The position numbers and the translations under genes were made by a program. DNA of 64,000 nt, taken from positions 44,438 through 108,437 of the forward strand of contig JAFSAO010000021.1 of the NCBI GenBank assembly GCA_017440935.1, written 5' to 3'. Shown piece after piece: positions 16,597 through 25,481 of this stretch. Origin of the DNA: Opitutales bacterium. GTDB lineage: Bacteria; Verrucomicrobiota; Verrucomicrobiia; Opitutales; UBA953. The notes under the pieces are model-generated. The model searched no databases, was not told where the DNA came from, and was given only the letters and a program-made list of their open reading frames with translations. The number at the start of each line of letters is the position of its first letter. Within the stretch, counting starts at the first letter, position 1.

Positions 16597-17481
16597 TTAA
16601 CTTTTTCGCGTGGCGAGGGCGCGAACGAGTTCGGTAAGAAATGCGTTGTTCCCGCCGATTTCCTCGCAGAGCGCAACGGCGCGCGCCGTCAGTTCGTTTG
16701 CGTGTTTTCGGGAATTTTCCATGCCGTGCAAACCGGGATAAGTCAGTTTGCGATTGTCCGCATCGGCGTGAACGGGTTTGCCCATCGTTTCCGCGTCGCT
16801 CGTGAGGTCGAGAAGGTCATCAACGATTTGGAATGCAATTCCCGTGCAATGCCCGATTTCGTGCGCTTTTTTCAAAAGTTCGGCGTTCCCGCCACAGGCA
16901 CCGAGGCGGAAGCCCATCGTCAGCGCGGCTTCGAGCAGGGCGGCGGTTTTATTTTCGTGGATAAAATCGAGGCGTTCCGGGGTGAGTTCTCCGCGCTCGC
17001 CGATGGTGTCTTCCACCTGCCCGCCGATGAGACGGCGGGAACCGGCGGCATCGGCAAGGTCGCGAATCAGCCCGACGGCGATTTCCGGCGTTCCCGCGTA
17101 GGCTTCTGCCAGGAGCGCGAATGCGTGCGTGAGCAAGGCATCTCCCGCGAGTAGGGCGAGGTCTTCGCGGAACTGCTTGTGGCAGCTCGGACGTCCGCGC
17201 CGCAAGTCCGAGTTGTCCATGCACGGCAAATCGTCATGGATAAGTGTATACGTGTGCAAACATTCAAGCGCAACGCAGGCGGGAAGCGGGTCGAGCGCCG
17301 ACGGGAACGTTTCGGCGGCGGCGAGCAGGAGTGCCGGGCGGATACGTTTTCCGCCCGCGCAAAGGCTGTAGCGCATCGCACGGTGAAGTTCCGCCGGGCG
17401 GGCGGTTTCCGGCGGAGTCCATTGCAGAATCGCTTTTTCCACGCGCTCGGCGCATTCGCACATTTTTTCCGAGAAATTCAT
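16597..17481 (-). CDS. ispA: Polyprenyl (farnesyl) diphosphate synthase
   Basis: A 294-residue trans-prenyltransferase. It condenses IPP with allylic diphosphates to supply quinone, undecaprenyl or carotenoid precursors. The first aspartate-rich motif is DDLPCMD (Asp83 to Asp89), with the two extra residues typical of bacterial farnesyl synthases. The second is VDDLLD near residue 220. The chain-length region upstream (CLHTYTLIH) is also of the short-chain type. Geranylgeranyl synthase is the main alternative. The ATG at 17481 matches the family start. The gene is not clustered with other isoprenoid genes. Confidence 0.9.
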   Translation of the reverse strand: MNFSEKMCECAERVEKAILQWTPPETARPAELHRAMRYSLCAGGKRIRPALLLAAAETFPSALDPLPACVALECLHTYTLIHDDLPCMDNSDLRRGRPSCHKQFREDLALLAGDALLTHAFALLAEAYAGTPEIAVGLIRDLADAAGSRRLIGGQVEDTIGERGELTPERLDFIHENKTAALLEAALTMGFRLGACGGNAELLKKAHEIGHCTGIAFQIVDDLLDLTSDAETMGKPVHADADNRKLTYPGLHGMENSRKHANELTARAVALCEEIGGNNAFLTELVRALATRKS

Positions 17482-17512
17482 GGGATTTTTTGGGGAGGAA
17501 GTGAAAATTGAT

Positions 17513-17812
17513 TTATGCGGCGGGAACGAGTGGCGTAATTTCTTCCAAATCCGCTTTATTAATGGTGTTCATTGTCAACTCGTAGTCGTATCGTGCCTGA
17601 AAATTCATCCAAAACTGCGGAGTCATGTTGAGCGCGCGGGCGATACGAATCGCCGTTCCCGCCGTGATGCTGCGTTTGCCTGCGCAAATGGAGCAAATGG
17701 CACTTGCCGGAATTTTGCAGACTCGTGCGAAGCGGTACTGAGAAACTCCGAGTTCATCTAAGATCTCTCTTAGATGTTCTCCTGGGTGAATGAGACGGAT
17801 TTTTTTGCTCAT
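17513..17812 (-). CDS. higA: HigA-family antitoxin (orphan)
   Basis: A 99-residue helix-turn-helix protein with the HigA pattern: IHPGEHLREILDELGVSQY, then the recognition region of the HTH, ITAGTAIRIARALNMTPQFW, and MNFQARYDYE. HigA binds and neutralises the RNase HigB and represses the higBA promoter. Here the toxin gene that should sit just upstream is reduced to a C-terminal remnant with stops (17832-17918), so the antitoxin seems to have lost its partner. An operator-like repeat remains at 17925-17961. It may survive as a plain repressor or as an anti-addiction gene. Confidence 0.9.
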   Translation of the reverse strand: MSKKIRLIHPGEHLREILDELGVSQYRFARVCKIPASAICSICAGKRSITAGTAIRIARALNMTPQFWMNFQARYDYELTMNTINKADLEEITPLVPAA

Positions 17813-17831
17813 GAATTTTTTCTACAAATTT

Positions 17832-17918
17832 TTAATGGTAATCGCAGATTTTTACGTCGTAAGCGTTACCGTTTTCAAAACGAAAAACACATCAATCGCG
17901 GAGCTAAAAATGTTTTCG
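17832..17918 (-). pseudogene. higB: Remnant of HigB toxin C-terminus
   Basis: Reading minus toward higA, the frame ending at TAA 17832 gives CVFRFENGNAYDVKICDYH, which is the conserved C-terminus of HigB/RelE toxins. Going upstream the same frame meets TGA and then TAG within six codons, and the first two thirds of the toxin cannot be found in any frame. The 19-nt distance to higA is normal for higBA. I read it as a decayed toxin gene. Confidence 0.7.
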
Positions 17919-17924
17919 GTATAG

Positions 17925-17961
17925 TTACGCGTCAAGTAATTAATTACGCATTAAGTAATTA
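17925..17961. promoter_or_regulatory. Direct repeats / palindrome, likely HigA operator
   Basis: Two 18-bp direct repeats, TTACGCGTCAAGTAATTA (17925) and TTACGCATTAAGTAATTA (17944), match at 16 positions with a 19-nt period. The perfect palindrome GTAATTAATTAC (17936-17947) spans their junction. It lies just upstream of the higB remnant, the position of a higBA operator, and overlaps the stop of the next gene. Confidence 0.55.
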
Positions 17962-19173
17962 TTCTCGCTCCGTTTTGCTGTGGGTGAGGAGAATTTGGAG
18001 GAGTGCTTGGAATGAGCCGTTGCAGAGCGGGCGTTCCCGTGAGACGAGGTCCGTCGCTCGGAGAACGGGAAGCGTTTTGGCGGGAGCGTCGCCAATGAAC
18101 CAATGGAACCACAGCGGAAACAGATTCACGCCGCGTTTTGCCGCAATCAGCGGAAAAACGGCGTCGCACATCAGCGTTTCAAATCTCGTCCCTCCGATCG
18201 TTCCCGCGAAAATTTCCTCCGCAAAAAATTGCCGGAGTGCGGGAAGTTTTTGCGTTGTGCGAAACATTTTGCCGGAAAACGAAAAAAATCCGTTTGTCGG
18301 CAAGATTTCGGCGGATTCCGAAATTTTTCTTGTCCACGCAGGATTTTTTTCGAGCAACTTCAAATATTGTTCGAGCCGCGCCCGGGGATGATTCGCCGGG
18401 CGAACGCCGGAGAGATGCCACGTTCCCGCGTTGGCGTTCAGGAGTGCGTCCGTTCCCGCAAGCAACATCGCCGAGGGCGAAAATTTCAGTGCGAGGCGCG
18501 ACATCGGCGGGCGGTTGCGCTTCAGCCCGAGCGTTTCCAGAACCACTTCGTGCAAGGTTTTCTCCCACGAAGTTCTTTCGAGGCGTTTTTGCATGAAACG
18601 CACTTTTTGCGCGTAGCGTTCCCGTGCGCATTTTTCGACGAGAGCATCGCGTTCTGCGGGCGTTTTTTCGAGGAGAATTTCCAGCGCGGCATCCGCCTCG
18701 GCGCGACCTTCCAGCACCGAAATCGCTTCGGACGAAGCGTATTCCTCGACATCGACGGTCAGGTGCGGAAGCAACAAAAGTGTTTCCATCGTGTTCCCGC
18801 GCGCGTTTTTTTCGGAAAAATTTTTCTTCGGCGGAAAAAGCAGGACGTGGAGAACGACGTTGCCGAATTCCGGATTTTTGTCGTGCCCGTGCGCGAACCA
18901 ATCTTCCGCGTAAAAGTGAAATTCGATGTCGCCGAGCACGCGTTTGCCGTCGATACGCAGTTCCGCGTCGAGAAAGTCCGGACCGCCGAGTTTGTTCCAC
19001 CTGCCGCGCGAGACGATTTCAAGCCGCTTTCCGGAAACCGTGAAAAGCGCGTCTGAGCGGAATTCTCCGCGATGCCAAATTTTTTGAAAAACGCGTTCGG
19101 AAAGAGTAACGGGACCGAAAAGTCCCTGCACTTCGGCAAAGTGCGCCGGAGGAGTTTGAAGAGATTCGGACAT
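17959..19173 (-). CDS. DUF2851 family protein
   Basis: A 404-residue cytoplasmic protein. The N-terminal block matches DUF2851: FAEVQGLFGPVTLSERVFQK, then EIVSRGRWNKLGGPDFLDAE and GDIEFHFYAEDWFAHGHD, then NVVLHVLLF. The order of conserved Gly-Gly-Pro-Asp-Phe, Glu and His residues resembles a nuclease-like metal site, but no activity is established for the family. The C-terminal half is helical. Its stop overlaps the HigA operator-like repeat. It is divergent from cdsA, with 86 nt between the two starts. Confidence 0.8.
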   Translation of the reverse strand: MSESLQTPPAHFAEVQGLFGPVTLSERVFQKIWHRGEFRSDALFTVSGKRLEIVSRGRWNKLGGPDFLDAELRIDGKRVLGDIEFHFYAEDWFAHGHDKNPEFGNVVLHVLLFPPKKNFSEKNARGNTMETLLLLPHLTVDVEEYASSEAISVLEGRAEADAALEILLEKTPAERDALVEKCARERYAQKVRFMQKRLERTSWEKTLHEVVLETLGLKRNRPPMSRLALKFSPSAMLLAGTDALLNANAGTWHLSGVRPANHPRARLEQYLKLLEKNPAWTRKISESAEILPTNGFFSFSGKMFRTTQKLPALRQFFAEEIFAGTIGGTRFETLMCDAVFPLIAAKRGVNLFPLWFHWFIGDAPAKTLPVLRATDLVSRERPLCNGSFQALLQILLTHSKTERE

Positions 19174-19259
19174 GCTCGCAGTGAAGCCGTTTCGTGCGGG
19201 AACGTCGAGCGGATTTTTCTGTTCGCGGGAACGTTCGAAATTCGCTATGCTTCCGAGCC

Positions 19260-20162
19260 ATGAACTTGAAAACGCTTATCCTCAAAGCCGCCCTTTATTT
19301 TCAAACCCACAGCTTCGCGCGCCGTAGCGTGAGCACAGTTGCTCTTTTGGCAATCCTCTTTTGCGTAGTGTATTTCGGAAAAATTTACGGTGCGGTTGCG
19401 CTGACGACGCTCATTTCCACGCTCGCGCTCTATGAATTTTACAAACTTGCCGAGCATTTCGGCGGTAAGCCGCGTATCGTGCTCGGGCTTATTCTCGGGA
19501 CGGTTCTCGTGCCGTTTTTCTTTTACGCGGCGGAAAAAGATCCGGCGGGAACGGAGTTGCGCGTTCCCGTGCTGATTTACGTTGCCGGGCTTGTTTTCCT
19601 GTTCGGGCTTTACCTCATGGCGAAGCAGAAAATTCCTGCGTGGATGAAAGGAATTTCGACACTTTTCGGCGTGCTTTACATTCCGCTCATGGTCAGCTTT
19701 TATGCGCTTCTCGCCGGGCTTCATGGTATGGACGGCGTGTGGCTTTGCGTGTGGGTTGTGCTCGCCGCAAAGTTTACCGATATCGGCGGCTTGATTTTCG
19801 GATGCAAATTCGGGAAACACAAACTTGCGCCGTCCGTCAGCCCGAACAAAACGTGGGAAGGCGTTTTCGGCGGAGTCGCGCTTTCGATGCTCGGAAGCGC
19901 GGGATTGATTTGGGCGTTTAATCACTTCGGAGTGTGGACGGGAACGGTCGCGTTCGCGCCGTGGATGGCGGCGGTCGGCGCGCTCCCGATTTCCGGCGTC
20001 AGCGTGGTTTCCGACCTTGTTGAAAGCGCGTTTAAACGTCAGGCGGGCGACAAAGATTCCGGCGCCACGATTCCCGGAATCGGCGGCGCGCTCGACTTGC
20101 TCGACTCTTTGATTTTTGTTGCTCCCGTCGGCTACGTCATCGTCACCTACTGGGTGTTGTAA
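19260..20162 (+). CDS. cdsA: Phosphatidate cytidylyltransferase CdsA
   Basis: A 300-residue multi-pass membrane enzyme making CDP-diacylglycerol from phosphatidic acid and CTP, the branch point of phospholipid synthesis. I use the ATG at 19260; the upstream in-frame extension is polar and not conserved. About eight hydrophobic segments are visible. The family signature at the C-terminus is complete: SPNKTWEGVFGG, SDLVESAFKRQAGDKDSG and IPGIGGALDLLDS, with the metal-binding Asp residues in the last parts. It is followed by a phrase repeat and miaA. Confidence 0.95.
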   Translation: MNLKTLILKAALYFQTHSFARRSVSTVALLAILFCVVYFGKIYGAVALTTLISTLALYEFYKLAEHFGGKPRIVLGLILGTVLVPFFFYAAEKDPAGTELRVPVLIYVAGLVFLFGLYLMAKQKIPAWMKGISTLFGVLYIPLMVSFYALLAGLHGMDGVWLCVWVVLAAKFTDIGGLIFGCKFGKHKLAPSVSPNKTWEGVFGGVALSMLGSAGLIWAFNHFGVWTGTVAFAPWMAAVGALPISGVSVVSDLVESAFKRQAGDKDSGATIPGIGGALDLLDSLIFVAPVGYVIVTYWVL

Positions 20163-20167
20163 AAGTT

Positions 20168-20248
20168 TAACACGGACGGAACGGACAGATAATCCGGATT
20201 TTCGCCAAAGCTTGGAATAAAAAACATCTGTTCCTATCTGTTTCATCT
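20168..20248 (+). repeat. Phrase repeat abutting miaA
   Basis: Runs of ACGGA/GGACAGAT on the left are answered by CATCTGTTCCTATCTG and TTTCATCTGTG on the right, ending at the GTG start of miaA. Phrases of this CTGT/ACAG kind recur in another spacer (16497-16570: ACACAGAATCCACGGA and ATCTGCGTATTCCTGCG). No Shine-Dalgarno sequence is seen. Confidence 0.6.
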
Positions 20249-21154
20249 GTGTTAGCAAAAAACAAAATTTTTATCATTACGGGAACGACGGCGGTCGGGA
20301 AAACGGAACTTTCGCTTTCTTTCGCCGAGGCGAATAATGCGGAAATCCTTTGTTGTGATTCGACGACGGTTTATCGTGGTATGGACATCGGCACGGCGAA
20401 GCCAACGGCGGATGAGCGTTCCCGCGTCCCGCACCATGGCTTGGACTTGGTTGCGCCCGACGAAGAGTTTTCCGTCGGAAACTATGTGGAATACGCGCAA
20501 AAAACACTCGCCGAAATTTTTTCCCGCGGGAAAAACGTTCTCGTCAGCGGCGGAAGCGGATTTTACCTCAAGGCGTTTTTCGCGCCCGTGACGGATACGC
20601 TGGAAATTCCCGAAAACGTGCGGGAACGCGTCGCAGAAATTTTGTCTCACGGGAACGCGTTTGCGGAAAAAACTTTGCGCGATTTGAACGACGGCGGATG
20701 CTCCGCGCCGGAAAATTTCGACTGGGAAAATCCGCGGCGCGTCGCCAAAGGCTTGGAGCGCTGTCTCGCTTCGGGGAAAACGCTCGCTGAGCTTAAAGCC
20801 GAGTTCGATGCACGCGAAAGCGCGTTTGCGCCGTTTCCGAAACACACGATTTTGCTTACGCGCGACAAAGAGGATTTGGCGCGACGCATCAATTTGCGCG
20901 TCAAAAAAATGATTTCGGACGGGCTTGTCGGCGAAGTGCGCGGGCTCGCTGAGACGGGAACACTTCGCGAAAATACGCCCGCCGGAAACGCGATCGGCTA
21001 CCGAGAAACGCTCGCGTGGCTCAATGCCGGCGAACCGGGCGGCGTTCCCGCGCTTGCCGAAATGATTGCGCTTTCTACGCGCCAACTCGCCGCGAAACAA
21101 CGCAAGTGGTTTCGCACGCAAATTCCCGTCGATGAAATCCGGGAACTTTCCTGA
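20249..21154 (+). CDS. miaA: tRNA dimethylallyltransferase MiaA
   Basis: A 301-residue enzyme that adds the dimethylallyl group to A37 of tRNAs reading UNN codons. The P-loop is GTTAVGKTELS (about 11-21), followed by CCDSTTVYRGMDIGTAKPT, which positions the catalytic Asp and the substrate groove. The RR-containing region FDWENPRRVAKGLE follows. I use the GTG at 20249, since it gives the expected distance to the P-loop and no ATG precedes the motif. The region upstream is a phrase repeat without a Shine-Dalgarno sequence. FolB follows 34 nt downstream. Confidence 0.94.
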   Translation: MLAKNKIFIITGTTAVGKTELSLSFAEANNAEILCCDSTTVYRGMDIGTAKPTADERSRVPHHGLDLVAPDEEFSVGNYVEYAQKTLAEIFSRGKNVLVSGGSGFYLKAFFAPVTDTLEIPENVRERVAEILSHGNAFAEKTLRDLNDGGCSAPENFDWENPRRVAKGLERCLASGKTLAELKAEFDARESAFAPFPKHTILLTRDKEDLARRINLRVKKMISDGLVGEVRGLAETGTLRENTPAGNAIGYRETLAWLNAGEPGGVPALAEMIALSTRQLAAKQRKWFRTQIPVDEIRELS

Positions 21155-21188
21155 AATTTCTTACAATTTTTCCGCCACGCAAAAAAAA

Positions 21189-21566
21189 ATGACACCGCAA
21201 CTCGACGAAATTTTTGTCCGCAAAATCAAGGCTTACGGCTACCACGGCGTTTTTGAAAAAGAGAATCGCGAAGGGCAATGGTTTTTCGTCGATTTGAAAA
21301 TGCGCTTGCCGCTCGCTGTTGCCGCTGCGACTGATGAGCTCGCGCAAACCGTTAATTACGCCGAAGCCGCCGCCATCGCGAAATCCTGCGTGGAGATGCG
21401 CCCACCGTTTAAACTTATCGAACGGCTTGCGGGAACGATTGCGGAAAAGATTCTCGCGGCGTTCCCGCAAATTTGCGAAATAGAAGTTCGCGTCCACAAG
21501 CCGAACGCGCCCGTCGGGCTGGATTTTGAAGACCTCGGTGTGAAGATCAGAGTCGCGAGAACTTAA
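21189..21566 (+). CDS. folB: Dihydroneopterin aldolase FolB
   Basis: A 125-residue enzyme of the folate pathway that cleaves dihydroneopterin to hydroxymethyl-dihydropterin and glycolaldehyde. The ATG at 21189 follows an A-rich run and gives the usual start, EIFVRKIKAYGYHGVFEKE. Further signatures are VNYAEAAAIAKSC, FKLIERLAGTIAEKIL with the catalytic/pterin-binding Glu, and VRVHKPNAPVG with the conserved Lys. It probably shares a transcript with miaA. The FolX epimerase is a possible alternative but is not distinguishable here. Confidence 0.88.
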   Translation: MTPQLDEIFVRKIKAYGYHGVFEKENREGQWFFVDLKMRLPLAVAAATDELAQTVNYAEAAAIAKSCVEMRPPFKLIERLAGTIAEKILAAFPQICEIEVRVHKPNAPVGLDFEDLGVKIRVART

Positions 21567-21578
21567 TTTTCGGTTTAG

Positions 21579-22706
21579 CTAAATTTTGAAAAATATTTTT
21601 CGGCGATAAAGCCAAAGCAAAAGCGCCCATTCCAGTGCGATTGTGCCGACGGCGAGCACGCATCCTGCGTAATTTCCGGACAGCTCCGCCATTCCGCCGA
21701 AGAGCAGGGCGGAAAGATTTTTGAATGGGAAAATCCACTTTAGCACATAAATCGTAATCGCGTTTACACCGATAATTTTGAAAAAGAACGCGATTTTTTC
21801 CAGCTTCAGCACGTCAAACAACGCGTAAAAAACGGAAAACGCGAGCAGACTCCACCCGACGGCGGCAAAGACGAAGCTCTGCGTCCACATATTTTTGATA
21901 ATCGGATAAAACATTCCCGTCGCGTGGGCGAGCAGAAGCGTTCCCGCACCGATTGCCGCGAGTTTTCCTGCCGTTTTCCATGTCGCACCTTCCTGCTTTT
22001 TCTCAACCAAAAACAGACCGACAAGATAGCCGGCGAGAACGGCGACACTTGCGCTGACAACGCACAAAATTCCTTCCGGGTCGTAAACTCCGTAGTGGAA
22101 CTTTCCCGGAAGCAAAAGTGCGTCGAGCTTCGCATTAACGGAGCCGCCCGGCGTAAAATCTCCGCCGAGAAACTGCGCGGCAACAAGCGTTCCCGCGAGC
22201 GCAAACATCGCAAGTGCGATGCGCTTCGGCGTTTTCAGAAACAACGCAAGCAGACCGCCGATTGCGTTGGCGACACCGATGAGTCCGAGCACCGAAGCCC
22301 AGCGCGTTTCCGAAAAATGAAACGAAAGTGCACCCTGCAAAATCGCGCCGAGAGCCACAAGAATCAGCGCTCGCCGCAAAAGCGCACCGGTTATATGCAA
22401 ATTTCCTTCGCCGCGTTCGCGCTTTTTCTCAAACGAAAACGCCATCGCCATGCCGGAAATGAAAACAAATGCCGGGAAAATGCAGTCGTAAATCACGAGT
22501 CCGTCCCAGACTTTGTGTCCGAACTGCATTCTTACTTCCCGAAGAAATTCGCTCTGCGGGAGCGCCGCCGCAAGTGCGTAAATGAGCGTATCTAATCCGA
22601 GAATACAGAGCATATCGGCGCCACGAAACGCATCAAGCGAAAGCAGGCGCGCGGGAACGCTCGGTTGCGGTGTTTGGTCGGTTGTCGTTGTGTCGGAAGC
22701 TGTCAT
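21579..22706 (-). CDS. DUF5009/NagX-like membrane acyltransferase
   Basis: A 375-residue protein with about ten hydrophobic segments. The start RLLSLDAFRGADMLCILG and the following FPAFVFISGMAMAFSFEKK match the DUF5009 / heparan-alpha-glucosaminide N-acetyltransferase-like family, which moves acetyl groups across the membrane onto amino sugars. Bacterial members are often found with glycan-use genes. Here it follows two YceK-like lipoprotein genes on the same strand, 26 nt after the second. Substrate is unknown. The N-terminal 20 residues are Thr/Pro-rich and probably disordered. Confidence 0.8.
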   Translation of the reverse strand: MTASDTTTTDQTPQPSVPARLLSLDAFRGADMLCILGLDTLIYALAAALPQSEFLREVRMQFGHKVWDGLVIYDCIFPAFVFISGMAMAFSFEKKRERGEGNLHITGALLRRALILVALGAILQGALSFHFSETRWASVLGLIGVANAIGGLLALFLKTPKRIALAMFALAGTLVAAQFLGGDFTPGGSVNAKLDALLLPGKFHYGVYDPEGILCVVSASVAVLAGYLVGLFLVEKKQEGATWKTAGKLAAIGAGTLLLAHATGMFYPIIKNMWTQSFVFAAVGWSLLAFSVFYALFDVLKLEKIAFFFKIIGVNAITIYVLKWIFPFKNLSALLFGGMAELSGNYAGCVLAVGTIALEWALLLWLYRRKIFFKI

Positions 22707-22732
22707 CGGAGATTTGGGATTTTGGTGTAGGG

Positions 22733-23046
22733 TTAATTTTTGTGAAAATAATAGTCGGTGTTTGCCCGATAGGATTTCTCATCTTTAAAAACGAGATACA
22801 TATCGTAGGGGAACAGAATGGTATTCGGTGTTAGTGCGAACGGGAACATTAGGAACCGCTGATGATGTTCGGTGCGAGGGCGTCATTGAAAAAGTCATCG
22901 GATGCGAGTTTTCCCGTGTTAGAGGACATTGTTCCGCTTAAATAAAACGGTTTGCGAACGCGTTTCCGTGCCTCAAAATCCAAGCAACCGCAAAGAAACA
23001 AACACGGCAGTCCGAACAGGGGAAGAATTTTTTCGTTAGTTTTCAT
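22733..23046 (-). pseudogene. Frameshifted YceK-like lipoprotein paralogue
   Basis: ATG at 23046 opens a lipoprotein signal (LFGLPCLFLCGC) and runs 65 codons to a TAA at 22849. Reading on in the -1 frame gives LMFPFALTPNTILFPYDMYLVFKDEK and a stop at 22733. That segment parallels LFWDTLFLPHDIYTLDYKS in the intact neighbour, so the two genes are paralogues and this one carries a one-base shift. The ATG overlaps the stop of the upstream gene by 4 nt, showing the operon was once intact. A truncated 65-aa lipoprotein could still be made. Confidence 0.6.
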
Positions 23047-23366
23047 GGCGCTGTTGTCGGGCTTGCCGGAAGAATGCTTTTGTAATCAAGCGTGTAGATG
23101 TCGTGCGGGAGAAAAAGCGTATCCCAGAACAGGCTTACGGGAACATCGACGGTATTCCATGTTTTTATGATGAGCCACGCGGGAACGGAATATTCGGTCG
23201 TCGAATCGGTTTTTCCGGCAAGATCCAAAAGCGCAAAGCGGGTTCCCGAAAACGGTTCGCCTTCCGGATTGGACATGCGTGCGAGCGTGCCGTGACTGAA
23301 GCATCCGGAAAGCAAGACGGTTTTCGCGAGTAGGATAAACTGAAAAGTATACTTTGCGGGGTGCAT
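23043..23366 (-). CDS. YceK/YidQ-like lipoprotein (DUF1375)
   Basis: A 107-residue protein if started at the ATG 23366; a GTG three codons upstream overlaps uvrB and is less likely. The lipobox is LLSGC near residue 22. The mature part follows the YceK/YidQ pattern: PFSGTRFALLDL, then TWNTVDVPVSLFWDTLFLPHDIY, the family's DTL-LPYD core. Such small lipoproteins sit in the cell envelope and have no known function. It directly follows uvrB and is followed, with a 4-nt overlap, by a broken paralogue. Confidence 0.8.
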   Translation of the reverse strand: MHPAKYTFQFILLAKTVLLSGCFSHGTLARMSNPEGEPFSGTRFALLDLAGKTDSTTEYSVPAWLIIKTWNTVDVPVSLFWDTLFLPHDIYTLDYKSILPASPTTAP

Positions 23367-23371
23367 CGGGG

Positions 23372-25447
23372 TCACTTTCGGCGGCGGGCTTTGGCTTTGA
23401 CGGCGGGAAAATACGGTTTGGATTTTTTTGCGGGAGTAGCGGAATGTGTTCCCGCAGAGCCTTTTTTGAGCAAGGCAATTTGGTCGCGGAGTAAGGCGGC
23501 TTTTTCAAATTCGAGGCGATCGGCGGCGGCGAGCATTTCTTCTTCGAGTTCGGCAAGCACGGCGGCGACATCTTCGTCCTTCGTGCCTTCCGCCGCCATG
23601 AGTAGCGTTCCCGCGTCGCTTTCGTCGCTCGGCGGAAGCAGGCTTTCCTGCACGGCGCGCCGCACGCCGCGCGGCGTAATTCCGTGCTCGGCGTTGTAGG
23701 CGGTTTGGCGTTCCCGTCGCAGTTGGCAAATTGCGATAGCGCGCGTGAGCGACTGCGTCATCACATCTGCGTAGAGAATGACGCGACCGTTTTCGTGGCG
23801 GGCGGCGCGTCCCGCCGTTTGGATAATCGAAGTTTCGCTTCGCAAAAATCCTTCTTTGTCTGCATCGAGGATGGCGACAAGCGCAGCTTCGGGAATATCC
23901 AAGCCTTCGCGGAGCAGATTGACGCCGATAAGCACGTCGAACGCGCCTTGCCGTAGGCGGCGCAAAATTTCCACGCGTTCGATTGCGTCAATGTCGGAGT
24001 GCAAATATTCCGCGCGCATACCGCGTTCCCGCATAAATTCGCAAATATCTTCGCTCATGCGCTTCGTGAGCGTTGTAACGAGCACGCGCTCGCCGCGCTC
24101 AATCGCGAGCGTCGTTTCGTGAATCACGTCTTCGATTTGTCCCTTAATCGGGCGCGCTTCCATGACGGGATCGAGCAAGCCCGTCGGGCGGATAATCTGC
24201 TCGGCAACGACTGCGGAGTTTTCCAGCTCAAACGGCGCCGGCGTGGCGGAAACGAAAACGGTTTGCGGAACGACTTCGTCAAATTCCTCCGGCTTGAGCG
24301 GACGGTTTTCGACGGCGCTCGGCAGGCGGAATCCGAATTCCACAAGTCGGTTTTTGCGGGAACGGTCGCCGTGAGACATGCCGTGAATCTGCGGAAGCGT
24401 AACGTGCGATTCGTCGATGAAAACGAGAAAATCCTTCGGGAAAAAGTCCAGCAGGCACCACGGGCGTTGCTCCGGCGTGCGTCCGCCGATGTGCATGGAA
24501 TAGTTTTCGATGCCGAAGCAAAAGCCCGTTTCTCGGAGCATTTCGATATCGTTTTCCGTGCGCATACGGATGCGTTGCGCTTCGAGCAATTTGCCTTCGC
24601 GTTCGAACTTCGCAACCTGTTCTTCGAGTTCGTTTTGAATTTTTCCGATAGCCTCATTGATGCGTTCCCGCGTCGTAATGTATTGACTTGCCGGATACAA
24701 ATCAAAGCGGTTCAGCTTCGTTCCCGCGCGTCCGGTGAGCGGATCAAGCTCGCGGATGCTTTCGACTTCGTCGTCGAAAAACGTGATGCGTATCGCCGTT
24801 TCCATATACGCGGGAAAAACATCGACGGTGTCGCCGCGCACGCGGAAAGAACAACGCTCCAGTTCGATATCGTTGCGGCGGTAAACGTTGGCGACGAGGC
24901 GTTCGAGCAATTCGTCGCGACGCAGGCGCATCCCGACGCGCATCGGAATCATCATTTCGCGAAAATCCTGAGGCGAGCCCAAGCCGTAAATGCAGGAAAC
25001 GGACGCGATGACGATGACGTCGCGGCGCGAAAGCAACGCCGAGCTTGCCGCGATGCGCAGTCTCTCAATGTCGTCGTTAATCGCGGAATCTTTTTCGATG
25101 TAAGTATCCGTCGCGGGAACGTAGGCTTCCGGCTGATAATAATCGTAATAGCTGATGAAATATTCGACGGCGTTGTCGGGGAAAAAATGTTTGAACTCGG
25201 AATAAAGCTGGGCGGCGAGCGTTTTGTTGTGCGAAATGATGAGTGTCGGGCGTTGAACGCGCTCGATGATGTTCGCCATCGTGAAAGTTTTTCCGGATCC
25301 GGTTACGCCGAGGAGCGTCTGATATTTGTTCCCGCGTTCCACGCTGCGTGCGATGAGGTCGATTGCCTGCGGCTGATCGCCCATCGGTTTAAATTCCGAT
25401 GAGAGTTTGAAAGGTTTTTCGCCGCAGTTGTTCCGCGTTCCCGCCAT
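23372..25447 (-). CDS. uvrB: Excinuclease ABC subunit B (UvrB)
   Basis: With the start at 25447 the protein is 691 residues, normal for UvrB, the damage-verifying helicase-like subunit of nucleotide excision repair. Motifs are LLGVTGSGKTFTMANII (P-loop), the beta-hairpin ISYYDYYQPEAYVPATDTYIEKD, VFIDESHV (Walker B), QTAGRAARHENG (motif VI) and a C-terminal UVR domain (EMLAAADRLEFEKAALLRDQI). An upstream in-frame start at 25501 would add 18 residues encoded partly by the AAATTTCAATTT element, so I prefer 25447. The gene ends in TGA, showing TGA is a normal stop here. Confidence 0.96.
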   Translation of the reverse strand: MAGTRNNCGEKPFKLSSEFKPMGDQPQAIDLIARSVERGNKYQTLLGVTGSGKTFTMANIIERVQRPTLIISHNKTLAAQLYSEFKHFFPDNAVEYFISYYDYYQPEAYVPATDTYIEKDSAINDDIERLRIAASSALLSRRDVIVIASVSCIYGLGSPQDFREMMIPMRVGMRLRRDELLERLVANVYRRNDIELERCSFRVRGDTVDVFPAYMETAIRITFFDDEVESIRELDPLTGRAGTKLNRFDLYPASQYITTRERINEAIGKIQNELEEQVAKFEREGKLLEAQRIRMRTENDIEMLRETGFCFGIENYSMHIGGRTPEQRPWCLLDFFPKDFLVFIDESHVTLPQIHGMSHGDRSRKNRLVEFGFRLPSAVENRPLKPEEFDEVVPQTVFVSATPAPFELENSAVVAEQIIRPTGLLDPVMEARPIKGQIEDVIHETTLAIERGERVLVTTLTKRMSEDICEFMRERGMRAEYLHSDIDAIERVEILRRLRQGAFDVLIGVNLLREGLDIPEAALVAILDADKEGFLRSETSIIQTAGRAARHENGRVILYADVMTQSLTRAIAICQLRRERQTAYNAEHGITPRGVRRAVQESLLPPSDESDAGTLLMAAEGTKDEDVAAVLAELEEEMLAAADRLEFEKAALLRDQIALLKKGSAGTHSATPAKKSKPYFPAVKAKARRRK

Positions 25448-25481
25448 GTCCGAAATTCTGCGTTTGCCGCCCGATAAACTC

